Shown one piece after another: positions 35,980 to 47,894 of a DNA stretch of 64,000 bases. Every line of letters starts with the position of its first letter. The first letter of the stretch is position 1. The position numbers and the translations under genes were made by a program. The notes below the pieces were generated by a model. It had not been told where the DNA came from. It made no database searches and worked only from the letters and a program-made list of their open reading frames with translations. The stretch comes from Massospora cicadina (Eukaryota > Entomophthoromycota > Entomophthoromycetes > Entomophthorales > Entomophthoraceae), in NCBI GenBank assembly GCA_022478985.1, contig JAKSZP010015922.1, positions 97,715-161,714 of the forward strand, in the 5' to 3' direction.

Positions 35980-36172
35980 CTGAAATGATTTACATTAGAT
36001 AGATATGAAAAGAGCTCTTTTGATAGCTGATGGTAAAACAAACAAAGATCTATCTTCTTTGGATGTACATGCAACCCAAAAACTTATCAAACAATATCCA
36101 ATAATTTTGAGCAGACATTCCATGATATGAGTCAAAGCACCTATCATGTTCATCCAGAGTAATGACCAGATG
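35980..36172 (+). pseudogene. Helitron Rep N-terminal part (before G1)
   Basis: Frames here contain RYEKSSF and then FFGCTCNPKTYQ near 36056-36095. This corresponds to the conserved 'TxTCNPxW' block at the start of the Helitron Rep domain. The reading is cut by the left LTR of G1 at 36173 and resumes after 42226 with KIFGGKLKD. Confidence 0.7.
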
Positions 36173-36670
36173 TGTCAAGAATCCAATATGACTGGATGAT
36201 AAGCTATAGTTCTGGTGGATTATAAATCAGATTTGAAACAAGACTCAAGATTGAGCAATAGATTATGTTGGATGCAAAATGAACCAATTGAAGCAATTAT
36301 TGCTTGGAAAATTGAGGGAATTCTACCAAAGCCTCAATGTTTGAATGAAACCATTAGATTGTATCAAATAGGGAATTACTAAGTGGAGCATGTTGAATCT
36401 GCCAAGGAATACCGAGGATTTAGGGTTTATCATGAATGTGAGAAGGAGAAGGTTTTAACAAAGAAAGGTAAAGTAGAAAAGAAAAACGAAAATAGCCATT
36501 AAGTTTATTAAATAATTTGTATCATTGGGACAATAGCTCCTTATTAAGCACTTTATTATTTATATATATATTGAGGGCCAGAAATCCTCATATTGCTTGT
36601 CCATTGCTCAGTGGGTTTTACCATGTGCAACCAATTTGGTAGAATTAACCAAATCTTTCAAAAGTTAACA
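36173..36670 (+). repeat. G1 left LTR
   Basis: 498 bp. It aligns with 41724-42226, with CAATAGCTCCTTATTAAGCAC and GTGCAACCAATTTGG as conserved landmarks. The pair is visibly diverged and older than the G2 LTR pair. Confidence 0.9.
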
Positions 36671-37019
36671 GTGGGGATCACTATAGGGGGCCCATTGATC
36701 AACTTGTTAAATAGCTTCATATTAATCACACAATGGCACAACCAATTCCTTCTGATGGGGTACTACCCAGTTTATCGAGTTGTCACAATATGTGGAGCTG
36801 AAGCTTGCCTTGGATACCCTACTCCAGGCTCATAAAATACTTTTCCACAAAAATAAAAATATAGCCAATCAACACAACAGTTTTTCACCAACTGCACCTG
36901 GTACGTGATTGCACCAACCAACTTGCTGACCTTATGGGTGACACTACCGAGCAGTTATAATGTGCAGAGTGTAAATTAAATGAGGTTATCAGGTAAAGGG
37001 AGGTCTTCAGCGGCTAGAT

Positions 37020-37875
37020 GCCCCTTTTAATCTTGAAGTAAATATACACATGTTTTTCAAGTGGTCTGAATTTGCCATGGAGGGGCTTCCAATTGGCGGA
37101 AAGTTAAACTATCTGTTTTGGACATTTCAAGTGCTGATAAGGTCACATGTTACCTTAGGAGCAGTACCGTAGCTTACCAAGAGGTGAAGGAGACTATGAT
37201 TCGTCTGTTTGGGGGCAAGGCAAAAATGGCTCAGCGCAAGGCAGCGTTTTGGCGATAATTTTTTAAAAGATGAGTCCTTGGTAAAGTTTGTGGATCGATT
37301 CATGACTGAGGCTCATGTGTTGCTAGAACAGATATCTTATCTAATGAGGAGGTAGGCATAGCAATGATGGCGGCTATCAAACTATATTGAGAACTGTATA
37401 ATGCTATGTCATACATTCTTCAAGAGGATGTGTAGCTATTAAAAATTGTCAGTCATTTATGCCATCTATCCGTCACCTTTAGTGCTCCCAATGTGGAGTG
37501 GAATGCTCCTGCATCTGCTGCTAAATTTCCATCAGTGGAGGGACCCCAATAACCCGGGCACAATCTGTTGGTTATCCTCATCCACTTAACGCGTTGGCAG
37601 TTCCTTTACATCCCCATTATTATAATCCAGCTTATCCTTTGCCCAATAACAACCCATCATCTATTATTAAACCCAGACCTTTAGGGGTGATACAGAGACA
37701 AGGACCATATATGAATGCTTGTTTATCATGCGGCCAAAGAGTCCATTATGCGGCTAGCTGTCTGGGTAGGCTGAATGCTCATGAGGTACTGGCTGCCCTG
37801 ATCAAACATAGAAAGGGCGAGTGGAGTAGAGACAGGATTCTCTACTTCCGCCAATTTCAACTTAATTGTCCCTGA
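37020..37875 (+). pseudogene. G1 gag
   Basis: A frame-broken gag. The 3' part (37594-37875) is open and contains CLSCGQRVHYAASC, a canonical C-x2-C-x4-H-x4-C nucleic-acid-binding knuckle, at about 37717-37760, preceded by a proline- and asparagine-rich stretch. Known role: particle formation and RNA packaging in the cytoplasm. Confidence 0.8.
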
Positions 37876-38009
37876 TGATTTTCATAAAGTCACTTTATGT
37901 CAGCCCTGGTACACTCCCATATGATTTACTATATATTACATCCCCTATGATATATTGGCCTCAAACCAAGGGAGAGATCCCAATAATGTAGACGGAGTTC
38001 TGCTGAGAT

Positions 38010-38603
38010 GTGCAAAATCATTACTCCTGGCAAATCCTTGAGCGGAATGGTACAGTTGATGGAAAGCCTTCATCAAATGTTGCAACCCTAGATGGGGTGA
38101 CCGTGGCGATCCCAGTAGAACAAATTGCCCAGGAGTATCCTCATGTCAGCGCTGGTATTATCACTTTTCTGGTTAACTATAATCCCTTGGATGTTCATGT
38201 AAAAAACACCAACAATTCCTCTTATTCAGAGTGTACATACTATGATATCTTTGTGTAAAAAACCAAAATCTGGGTGATAATAGATACTGGCGCTCCCATC
38301 AATATTACATTCACCAAGGCTTTGGCTAGGCTTCCACTGAAGCCTGATGTGGAAACTAGAGTAGAGTACGGAACTACAGAGGCACAGAGCACTGTGTCAG
38401 AAGGCACTTACATTGTGTTGCCTCTGAGGTTTAGTTCTGTGGGTGCATCCACTCCGGTGGTGGGTCTGCCTAACAATCACTATGACATCTTAATTAGAGC
38501 TGCGTTCATGTGGCAACGTGAAGGGCGATTGATATGGCGGAGGGAACACTTAAGATTTTGGGACAACAGATCCCCATTTACTTTACCTCCAACAGAGTCT
38601 TAA
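38010..38603 (+). pseudogene. G1 aspartic protease
   Basis: The upstream segment (38010-38258) ends SSYSECTYYDIFV and then a stop. The protease segment opens at 38274 with IDTGAPINI, the catalytic Asp-Thr-Gly. G2 has the same two blocks continuously, so the stop at 38256 is a disabling mutation in one former polyprotein. Known role: matures the Gag-Pol polyprotein. Confidence 0.85.
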
Positions 38604-39192
38604 AAAACCAATACGCTCCAAACAAATTAATCTTATGTATAGTGATGGGGTGATACCTGTACAATATTGGCAGATGAATCGGAGAACCTGAGCGCTACCT
38701 AACCATATTTACAAGTACAGTGTGATTCCGCTACAAGCTGTGAGTGCTTTAAGCATACCATCTAAGCATCAGGCCATAATAGGGATAAAACTGAAATAGA
38801 TGTCCTGGAATGCTATATGGTGAGATTATGGGGCCCTATCAGCAATTTTGGCTCAAACCTCACGTGGCTCCAGGTCTCCTGTCACCAGAGAAAGGTGAAA
38901 TGAAGGTGTTGTTAGCAAACCTGCAGAAGGAGTCTATAAAGGTTTAGCGGCATCAATTGGTGGCTTATCTGCATCTGATTCCAATTGATGAGGTCCACCA
39001 TATACATGACTTTGGTTCCTGGGAAGATCTTGAGCTATCTTTAAAACCTATTCTGGTGTAATGAAAATGGTCCTGCATAAGGCTCTAACTGGTCTGTCAG
39101 AGAATCAGAAGGACATGGTGATGGATCTATTTTAGAAGTACCAGATTATCTTTGCATCTGACAATCGTGAATTGTGATGTGCATTCAGGATC

Positions 39193-40460
39193 ATGCATCA
39201 TTTGGACACAAGAGATCACCCTCCTATTTGTTCATGGCCTATCCATCACTCAAAGGCAGCGGAAGAAGTTGTATCCGATGAGATAGATAAATTGTTTGAA
39301 CGGGGAATGTTAGAGACATCCAAGAGTCCCTGGGTGTCTCCGGTGCTAATTGTTAAAAATAAAGATGGCACCAATTGAGTAATAATTAATTACTTGAAGC
39401 TTAATAGAATTAAAAAAAGACTTGTAGCTGCTTCTGCAAATCAATGATTCTTTAGATCAACTAGGTGTTGCAAGATATTTTTCCATTATGTAATTGATAT
39501 TAGGATACTGTCAGAATGAGTTGCCAGTGGCAGAACAGGAGAAGTGCGCTATAATCACATCAAAAGGGTTGTTCCAGCCTACATGTATGCCAAAGGGTTT
39601 GTGCAATGTACCAGCTACATTCCAGCGGGCTATGGAATCTGCTTTGAGTGATCTAAAGCTGTATTTCATTCTAGTCTACCTTGACGATATTAATGTGTTC
39701 TTGTGGATGTTCATGGAACATCTCAATCACCTAGAACAAGTCTTCTACCAACTTCCTGAAGCTAAAATCAAAATTAAGCCCCAAAAGTGCCGCTTTTAAG
39801 AAGCAGTTGGAATACCTCAGTTTTGTGGTAGCTCCAGAGAGCTTAGTCCTCAGCCAGCAAAGGTGGAAGCTATACTCAAGATGACTCAGCCAGGTAATAA
39901 GCACAATATTGAGGCTTTTTTAGGGATAGTCAGTTACTACCGGTTGTTCAATACCAACTTTAGCTGTATTGGGGCTCCACTCTCTGAGCTATTAAAGAAG
40001 AATACCCCATTCAACTGGACAGAATAATTTCAAAACGCTTTCAATGTTTAACAAACTGTATGACTAGCGCGCCCATTTTGCAAAATCAAAATCTAAGAAG
40101 GAAACTATTGTACAAACATATGCTTCCCTTTTTGCTGTAGGGGCCGTGCTATCCCAAAAAAATGATGACGGTGTGTAGCATCCTGTGGCGTATTGTAGCC
40201 AAATCATAACAAGTCCTGAAAGAAATTACACTATGACTGAGTGGGAGTGCTTAGCGGTAATATATGCATATAAACAGTTCCAGGTATAACTTCATGGGGT
40301 GAAATTCAAGGTGGTAACAGGTCATGCATCCTTGCATTGGCTGCAGAATCTCCATGAATCTGAAGAACGGCTTGCGCAATGGTTTTTGAAACTCCAAGAG
40401 TATAATTTTGAGATTGTACACTGACCAGGGGTGAAACACCAGAATGCAGACTGTCTCTCA
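39193..40460 (+). pseudogene. G1 reverse transcriptase-RNase H
   Basis: The N-terminal part at 39193-39378 contains LFERGMLETSKSPWVSPV and ends at a stop after KNKDGTN. The fingers/palm part at 39494-39799 has KGLFQPTCMPKGL and the catalytic YLDD box near 39680. RNase H follows with stops: AYCSQ near 40190, then TEWECLAVIYAYKQF near 40235, then GHASLHWLQN near 40320. The frame changes at least four times. Protein-level similarity to G2 is high. Confidence 0.85.
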
Positions 40461-40679
40461 TAATTACTGACGGTCTCCATTATGGAAGATTTAACAGACA
40501 TAATGTACAAGAAGATGATTGTGGGAAAATAACATGCTGATCTGCCACAGGTGATCAAAGTGCTGGATGGGCTGTGATGAGACACCTTTGTGCACGATGA
40601 GGAACTATTTAAGCAGATTGAAGAATTGACGCTGATTTTTTTAAAACCTTCCACTAGACCCTCAATTATTATGGATGTT

Positions 40680-41700
40680 CTTAGAGCGGTAGGTCATGGA
40701 GGGTTGCAAAAAATGCTGAAGTTCTTGTGACCATGTTACAATTGGGAGAGTATGCACTACAATGTGCTTAAAATGAATGCTTGTTGTCACAAGTGCCAAG
40801 TGGAGAGACCATTCCTCAGGAAGACCACCTACCAGCTGGTTAAGCCTCATTTTTCATGGCATACTGTTTCTCTGGATGTGATGGGCCTCTGCCAACTGGC
40901 GCAAACTGCTCCAAATTTAACATAGTAGTTATCAACCATTTGATAAGATGGGTGGAAGCAAGGCGATCAATGATTTAGGGGCTGTCACCACCCCAAGTTC
41001 ATCCTGGAGTGTGTCATAAAGTGAAATGGCTGTCCACAATTTATCTTCATGGACAATGGAACAAATTTCACATAGCATATTCTGCCCAAGTCAAACAAAC
41101 TAGTGGCAATCCATGGGGTCTTTACTACACTCTACCATACTGAATCTAATGGAATGGATGAATGGGTCAACCTAACCTTGGTTAATATTCTATGCAAGCT
41201 TATAAATGATTGGCCTTTGGAATGAAGTACCCTCTTATTTTCTGCTGTCTTTGCGTACATTATTAGCTATCACTCAGTAACTGGCAATATCTCTTCCCAA
41301 CTAATTTATGGAAGGCATCCAGCGTTGATGACATTGCTTTATTCCTATGTGGAAGATGATGGGAGAGTCAATCCTCACTGCTATTTGTCTTCCTTAACAG
41401 ATATGCTGATTAAACTCTAAAGTGAAGCATATTCCACTAGTCTAGCCAAGAAGATTTGGGATCAGTAAGCTGACCAAACTAGGTGCAGCAGCCTCCCCCA
41501 GTTTGGTGTGGAAGATCTTGTCCTTTTCTATGACCAACATGGGTTCAGAAGAAGGAACAATCTTGCCAGAATATAGATTGGACCGTTTGAATAACTAAAA
41601 AGACTGGGGTTGATGCCTACACTAATAAGTAACTTGTGGGTGGCTAAATTATCAACTGAGTTTATGCAAAGTTCCTTCAGCCATACAAGCAATAAAAGCT
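40680..41700 (+). pseudogene. G1 integrase
   Basis: The HHCC-type zinc region is partly visible (GHGGLQKML near 40695, CHKCQVERPF near 40795). The catalytic core remnants are SLDVMG near 40870, FMDNGTNF near 41055 and a degraded NGMDEWVN near 41150 where NGxxE is expected. The C-terminal segment with VLFYDQHGF lies near 41520. Stops and shifts are scattered. Unlike G2, this element keeps all integrase subdomains as sequence. Confidence 0.75.
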
Positions 41701-41723
41701 TATTGTTCAGTCAAGGGGGGTAA

Positions 41724-42226
41724 TGTTGAGATTCTAATATGACTGGATGAGCTATAGTTCCAGCAGATTTATAAATTAGATTTGAAGCAAGCCTTGAAAT
41801 TGAGCAATAGATTATGTTGATGTGAAGTGAATTGATTATAGTAATTATGATTTGTCAAATTGAGGTTATTTGCCAAAGCCTTAATGTTTGAATGAAACTT
41901 TTAGATCATAGTAAATAGGGAATTACTAAGTGTAGCATGTTGAATCTGCCAAAGAATACTGAGGATTTAAAATTGAGTGTGAGAGTGAGAAGGAAAAGGA
42001 AAAGGTTTTTACAAATAAAGTGAAGAGTAGGAAAGAGTAATAAAAGTAGCCGTTAAATTTATTTTCAGATAAATTGGTATCCTTGGGGCAATAGCTCCTT
42101 ATTAAGCACTTTATTATTCTTATATATCAAGGTCCAGCGATCCTCATATTGCTCGTCTATTGCTCAGTGGGGTTTACTCTGTGCAACCAATTTGGCGGAA
42201 TCATCCAAATCTGTCAAAAGTTAACA
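41724..42226 (+). repeat. G1 right LTR
   Basis: 503 bp, TGTTGAG...TTAACA. It is preceded by the purine tract TCAAGGGGGGTAA. Its start is homologous to the start of the G2 LTR (ATATGACTGGATGA). Confidence 0.9.
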
Positions 42227-42880
42227 AAATTTTTGGTGGAAAACTTAAAGATCCTGGTGGTGCATCAAGTTCCAGAACCGCAGAATTCCACATTTTTATA
42301 TGATATTATGAGTTTAAAATCATTCATTGTTTGAGACACCTGAATGAATCTGCATACTTGATGAAGTTTGTATGTGTGACATGCCATCAAATGACAATGA
42401 ACTCTATAACATTGTAAAAAGATGCCAAGTACATCATCACACACCTACACATCAAAAAACAACGCGGATACAACTTGTTAATTTATCTTTCCAAGATAAA
42501 CGTGCATAACAACTTATATCATTGCTCACTCATCAGATGAGTTCTTTTGCAATGGTGGAAGAGTATGCCTTCTAAAGCGTTGACAGGAAGCTTTTTGGGT
42601 TAACAACTACAATTAAACGCTTCTCAAGCTATGGCAAGCTAATATTGATATTCAACCATGTGAGTTAAATGAGTCAATAGCATATTACATTGCTAAGTAC
42701 CTATCAAAAACGGAATCTACAGAGCTAAATGCAGGTATAGTGTGGGCAATTTAAAAAATTTTTTTAGAATTAAACTATCATATCCTGCAGGCTATTCTAA
42801 ATTTGCATGCATCTGATGAATGAACGCCAGGTTTCAGCATGTGAATGTGTTTTCAGATTGTGCCACCTCAACTTATGGGA
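42227..42880 (+). pseudogene. Helitron Rep (HUH) domain
   Basis: Near 42262-42310 the DNA encodes IKFQNRRIPHFYMIL, aligned to the family block 'xEFQKRGLPHAHIL'. The second histidine of the HUH metal site is replaced by tyrosine. Near 42668-42715 it encodes ESIAYYIAKYLSKTES, which keeps both tyrosines of the Rep catalytic Y-x3-Y segment. Stops and frame changes separate the blocks. Known role: nicks and rejoins single strands in rolling-circle transposition. Confidence 0.8.
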
Positions 42881-43499
42881 AAGCTCAAAACAATGAATTT
42901 TCCTGAAAACTTGTAAGCCTGAACAAAGATACAAAGTCATAAAGTTTGATGAGTATGTTCATTCAACTGGATACTGCGCCAACATCTTTGAGCATTATGA
43001 AAAATGTCCACTTGAGATCACCTTTATGTTTTTATTAACATGATCTTTATGGAATATGCAGTGGCATTTCAGTCATATTATGCTAAAATGACAGAAAACA
43101 ATGAAGATAGTATAGACCAGGAGCTTACGACAATATACCACTCCAGAAAAGGAAGCAATTGATAACTCTAATTTTAATAGCAAAATTTCAATTTGAAATG
43201 AACCTGCAGTTGTAAGAGTTCCATACTTCAAGCTAGATCTAATCCAGAAAACTTCTACTGCGGTCTTCACCTTCAATATATGCCATACCGTTCTGAACAA
43301 GAACTGCTTGAAGGATTTAACTCTACTAGAGAAGCATTCTTAGCTCGAGAAGAGTTTTGAAAACAACTAGTGAGAACATAGAAACTTTTTCTGTTAAGAT
43401 TGCCAACTTGAAAATGCTTTCAACCAAATTAATGCCTTTGATATTCTTGATGCAGAACCAATTGAAATAGAAGAAAAAATTGAAGAAGTTATGGGTCAA

Positions 43500-43984
43500 C
43501 AGATGGATGATGTGCAATCACAACAGACATGTCAGGCTATGAATGTTGGTCAATGGGAAATTTTCTAAATCATCAATCAAAGTTTTGCAATCAACTGGAA
43601 GGAAGTTCACATTTTGAACGGCTCTTCATAGCAGGTCAAGCTGGAACTGGAAAAAATTCCTATTCAATCTGCTCAAGAATTAAGTTAAGCAATGCTATGT
43701 CAAACAGGTTTTAAAAGTTGGCATCCTCACGGGCGTTGCATCACAATTAGTGGGTGGTTTAAAAGTACATCCATTACTAAAATTACCTGTTCAAAAGAAT
43801 GGTAAAAATGTTTGTTATATTCCAATGCTTAGTGGAAACTATCTCAGGTTGATGAGTCAGGAGTGGAAAAGTAATGAGTTCTTCATAGATAAACCTCAAT
43901 GGTACCATACAAAATGGTTTGCATGACTGACTCATGCCTGAAACGACTTAAAAGCAACATAGAGCCTTTTAGAGGTTTCAATAT
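43500..43984 (+). pseudogene. Helitron PIF1-type helicase, N-terminal half
   Basis: A Walker A-like loop, AGQAGTGKN, lies near 43630 (the usual Ser/Thr after Lys is Asn). VLKVGILTGVASQLVGGLKVHPL-type sequence follows in shifted frames near 43712-43780. The piece 43899-43984 encodes MVCMTDSCLKRLKSN and then PFRGFNI, which is cut by the G3 LTR at 43985. The continuation is at 57370. Confidence 0.8.
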
Positions 43985-44325
43985 TGTCAGGATTTTGCTG
44001 AACTATCTTGATATTGAAAAGTATAACTCATCAATTCCACTGACACTATCAGAAAGAGAGAGTAATCTATCTCAAATCATCAAAGCTAATAAGAAAAATC
44101 AGTCCTATCCCAATCAAGGGATAGAAGATTCAATTGCTCAACAATTAATTAGATCAAACAGATCCCAAACCATTACAAAAGCTATAAACATTTCATCCTT
44201 CCGATAATAAAAATTAGGTTGATTTATAACCTGATTTTGCTTCAATTTATCACTTTTTGGATAATTCATCTAAGTAACTTCAAGAGAAACCTGCCCCATT
44301 GGAAGTGTAATTCAAAACTTTCAGA
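43985..44325 (+). repeat. G3 left LTR
   Basis: About 341 bp. It aligns to 57026-57364, with CAACAATTAATTAGATCAAAC and AAACCTGCCCCATTGG as landmarks. Substitutions and a few indels separate the pair. It ends CAGA and not the canonical CA if the AATAT TSD is accepted. Confidence 0.88.
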
Positions 44326-44326
44326 G

Positions 44327-44344
44327 TGGTGCTCACTACAGGGG
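44327..44344 (+). promoter_or_regulatory. G3 primer-binding site
   Basis: TGGTGCTCACTACAGGGG, one nucleotide from the LTR. Identical to the G-A and G2 sites. Confidence 0.85.
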
Positions 44345-44999
44345 CACTCTGAGTTACGCACCAGTGAAAACGTCTATCACTACCATGGATTCTCAATTTT
44401 TGCCTGAAGAAGCTCAATACCATGAGCAAGGCAGTATTTTATAATAGGTCCGTTCATCTAGAAATGAAATCCCAATAGTACCATCCACGTTGGAATTCCG
44501 TGCCAACTTAGAGTTTTATAATCATAAATTAAGCTTTACAGCGAACTTTCAAATCCCCCTGATGTTTTACAAAATATTAAATTAAATGCTGGAGGGAGCC
44601 TTAATTCCTGGAATCCGTTCCACTTGATCTCATTCTAATGCTGTACCCACTAACTTGCAAGAAGTGTTGCAAACCTCCCAAATGCCAGGAGTTGGCACTG
44701 AGCAATACTTGCATCAGCTTGTATACCCTATATTATAACATCTATTACTGGTAGTGGGAATTTATCATCAAGGAATGCTCAAATCAATAGTAGTGCTCCA
44801 GTCCTTGAATAATTATGTTATGAGTTTTTCAAATCTGCCTCTGAGTTTAGCAGAGATAATTGAGATGTCATCATTAATAATTGTACCCTTCTTAATGAAG
44901 TATATCAACAGCTTATTCATCTTAACCACATAATGACCATATTTGTTTATTTACAGTTCCCAAAGCGAGTTAAGAAATTTAACAAGAATGGAAAGAGGA

Positions 45000-46400
45000 A
45001 ATTCCCAACTTTCTGAGCGTAGTCAATCAATAGAAGGAGAAATCAAAAATCATCTCACTCAATTGGAGCAATTGTACTCTGGAATCCAATTTTGAGTCAT
45101 TGAAGTGGAGAAAACCTCTGGAGCTATGGGTCTTCCTGAGGTTGAAGGACCTCATGGTCCACCTGGGGGCATAAGCCCACGTGGACCTTCTGGCATTGAT
45201 GGGCCCCAAGGACCCCCCAGTGTTGAAGGGCCCCGCAGACCGCCCAGCATGGATGGACCTTGAAGGCCCTAGAAGCCGATGGGCATTTGTGATCCATTCA
45301 ACAAATTGACTCTCTATTGCGCATGATGGATCGCTTACATGAGCACTTTTAAAAATTGGCCAAGTAATGTAACTTAACACCTGATGGGTAACGATTGATG
45401 TCCTCCTGTCGCTTCAGTCTCTATCTGATGAACTGAGTAATCTGGTTAAATGGGCGAAGGACACTGAAAGCCTGTTTCAAGCCTACAAATCAAAAGGTGA
45501 GATGCTCCAAGAAAAATTGAAAACTTGGAACTTAAGTATAATGCCCAGCAGGAACAAATTATGGCCTATCTCATTGGTTGGATGAAAAAGTGGGGCATGC
45601 TGAATTGAACCAATGAATTAGTGAAATTTGTACTGAGACTGTCAGCACTTATCCTCCAATTTCTTCACAAGCTTCTGATTTCAACTCATATATTTCTACT
45701 CTATCTGGACATCCTGGAGTGCATGTTTTGACCGCTAATGCTCCAATGAGTTTCAAAACAATATTTAAAGACAAGTAACCTCCTGGAGAAGGCATCATAA
45801 TCTCCTTTCTCTATCTATATGAGAAGGCTTTAAGTGAGCCACGGATCTTCAAAAAATGAATTACTTGCCTAATTGTCTCAATTAATTGGCCCAGGATATC
45901 ATGGTACCCCACTTAATGACTTGCTCTACTTGGTCTCAGGTTAAAGAAGCGCTAATCAAAGAATTTGGAAATGAACAAACCTTATCCTCCCAAAAACAGG
46001 ATTTTATGGGCGTACAGCTCCACCAGAATGAATCTATCAAAGATTTTGCTCATTGGTTCTATCAGAAAGCTCAGACTTTGATAGCTTGTGGTCAATTAAA
46101 TTTGGATGATGCGATTACTGCAGTCATGCCTGATTTTACTTCTAGGACTCAGATGCAAGTTTATCTTCTTAGCGTAAAGAAGAATTTCAAAAGCATATTA
46201 GATATCATGGAGGCCTTGTTATAATTCCCTCCTCAATTTCTGAAAAACCCAAGTTTATGATTCTTCAAGACCTTGTCACCCTAGAGTTTACACTGTGCAT
46301 GAGAATACTAGAGTGATTCAATGTAATTAATATCACTTATATTTCATACTGAGGATCATTGTTATAAATAAAGAAGCTGATGAGAAAAAGAAAAAGGATA
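45000..46400 (+). pseudogene. G3 gag with collagen-like segment
   Basis: The 5' part (about 45118-45265) encodes a run of Gly-x-y-like triplets: GPHGPP, GPSGIDGPQGPP and GPRRPP. A stop follows. A capsid-like section is open at 45886-46224 (112 residues, with WSQVKEALIKEF and DFAHWFYQKAQTL). A degraded zinc-knuckle-like block is near 46320-46370, followed by a lysine-rich run (KKKKDKHNK). Known role: particle assembly. The collagen-like part is unusual and is discussed in the findings. Confidence 0.75.
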
Positions 46401-46589
46401 AACACAATAAGATTCTCCATATTGATAATGATATGAGTATGCAATAAAGAACTTCAAAGCCCTGTGGAGTATAATGAAGATGAACATTCCTCTTATTCCT
46501 TGCCCTCTTTGTTGGCTTTATCCTCTCAGTTTGGAAGCACCGTTACCCACATTGATTTATAGGTGAATCAGGTCAATGCTAAGGCTAAA

Positions 46590-46617
46590 TTCATACAGGA
46601 TCCCCAGTGAATGTTGT
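46590..46617 (+). pseudogene. G3 protease active-site motif, 5' part
   Basis: The frame reads HTGSPVN up to the G2 insertion. The catalytic Asp of the DTG motif is His here. The motif resumes after G2 at 52720 with VVSS. G2 therefore split the protease at its active-site loop. Confidence 0.75.
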
Positions 46618-47183
46618 TGTAATTTTGAACAGTATTGCTAGGATCTGCCGGGATATTTGCACAGGTTGAGCCCTCTGAGCAACGGATGGACAATGTGGAG
46701 ATCGTTGGTCCTTCAGAACCACTTTAAATACGTTAAAAAATAGGAGCAATCGCCCCAAAAGGTATTTTATTTATTTTTTATAAATACAGCGTCCTTGCTG
46801 TCCCATCTCGTCTGCACTTCCAAAAAAACCTCCCTCTCTCAATCGCCCATTTTGCTTATATACATCAACTGCAGGCGATACTATTTCTCATTGCTTGGGT
46901 TATTCTATTCCGCCTATTTTCCTCAAATTTGGCTTATTATTCTTAATCCGCTGTCACCCTATTTGTAGGAGATTTACTTCATGTTCATCAAACATCAACA
47001 TCGCCTTATCGCCTTATTGCCTTATATGAAGGAGATCCAATAACTTATTATATCCAATAAGACTCGTTATATCCCAATATCACTTCATCTCATGGCAACC
47101 AAATATTCGTAACTGATACTGTGTTTGGCAGTTTCCTCCCGGCTGTCCCAAGACTATTGATTAGTCATATCAAAATCGCGACA
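46618..47183 (-). repeat. G2 left (3') LTR
   Basis: 566 bp. On the minus strand it is preceded by the polypurine tract AAGGAGGGGGTAA. Differences from the right LTR are mostly single substitutions plus one small indel near 47020. Confidence 0.95.
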
Positions 47184-47261
47184 TTACCCCCTCCTTGACT
47201 GAATGATAAGATCCTATTGTTTATAAGGTCTGAGGAACTTCATGTGTACTCAGTTATTGAT

Positions 47262-47468
47262 TCAACCACAGATAGGATCCTTAATAGTATACGCGTCAAC
47301 TCCAGTCTTCTCTATAATTTCAAATGGACCTATCCAAATACTGGTAAGTTTATGCTTCCACCCAAATCTATGCTGATCGTGAAAGAGAACCATATCACCT
47401 TCCTTGAATGACACCAACTCACTACGGTGTGTCTGATCAGCTGCCTGATCCTTAATCTTTTTAGCCAA
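47262..47468 (-). pseudogene. G2 integrase C-terminal segment
   Basis: An open frame with FKEGDMVLFHDQHRF and SIWIGPFEII, the GPF-containing tail of gypsy integrases, which contributes to DNA binding and targeting. It is in the same frame as the zinc segment upstream, although the core between them is missing. Confidence 0.85.
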
Positions 47469-47516
47469 ACTGAAGGAATATGCTACATTTGTAGCTTGAT
47501 CAGAATGTTCGCGAGG

Positions 47517-47744
47517 TTAGTCAAAATATGGTGGGGTTCTAATCTGCCAGTGCCTTCTACACACGCATAAATTAGCGCCAGAAGAGCTGAGTGTCAGCCA
47601 TATAGTAATTAGAAGGGACTCTTCACTATGGCGGAATGGTTTCTCCACTTGGCACTGATGGCAACAGGAAATAGTTTTGAGCACATCAAAACTCATACTT
47701 TCCCAATAGTATCGTGGGCATAACAACTCCATAGTCTTATGCAC
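47517..47744 (-). pseudogene. G2 integrase zinc-binding segment, core deleted
   Basis: The segment contains MHKTMELLCPRYYWES and CCHQCQVEKPF, giving the Cys-x2-Cys end of the HHCC domain. It then runs into about 50 residues with no DDE-core similarity and stops near 47517. The C-terminal segment starts about 50 bp later. A gypsy core of about 150-200 residues should lie here, so a deletion has removed the catalytic centre. Confidence 0.8.
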
Positions 47745-47894
47745 GCCACCATGCCTGACTGCCCTGTGAGTGCTTATAAATGATTTCTGGCCGTGCGAAG
47801 GGCCACAGAAAATTCACCATAGTATTACCAATTCGCTTGTACAGTTTTCCATTCAATTGGAAGGTATTCATGCGCAATTTGTTTAGCATGTTGA

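Larger units (their letters stand above)
36173..42226 (+). mobile_element. G1: Ty3/gypsy element inside the Helitron
   Basis: LTRs at 36173-36670 and 41724-42226 start TGTCAAG or TGTTGAG and end TTAACA. The polypurine tract TCAAGGGGGGTAA abuts the right LTR. Order: gag with CCHC, aspartic protease, RT, RNase H, integrase. This is the Ty3/gypsy order. A degraded PBS (TGGGGATCACTATAGGGG) lies at 36672-36689. No matching 5-bp TSD was found (AGATG versus AAATT), yet Helitron Rep sequence lies on both sides. LTR starts and RT are close to those of G2. Stops throughout make it inactive. Confidence 0.9.

Noticed and set aside
43985..44325. G3 LTR ending in canonical CA at 44323/57362
   Set aside because: The CA end gives flanks that do not match. 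The CAGA end gives AATAT on both sides and restores the helicase frame, so I used that. AT-rich TSDs can match by chance, so two bases of uncertainty remain.
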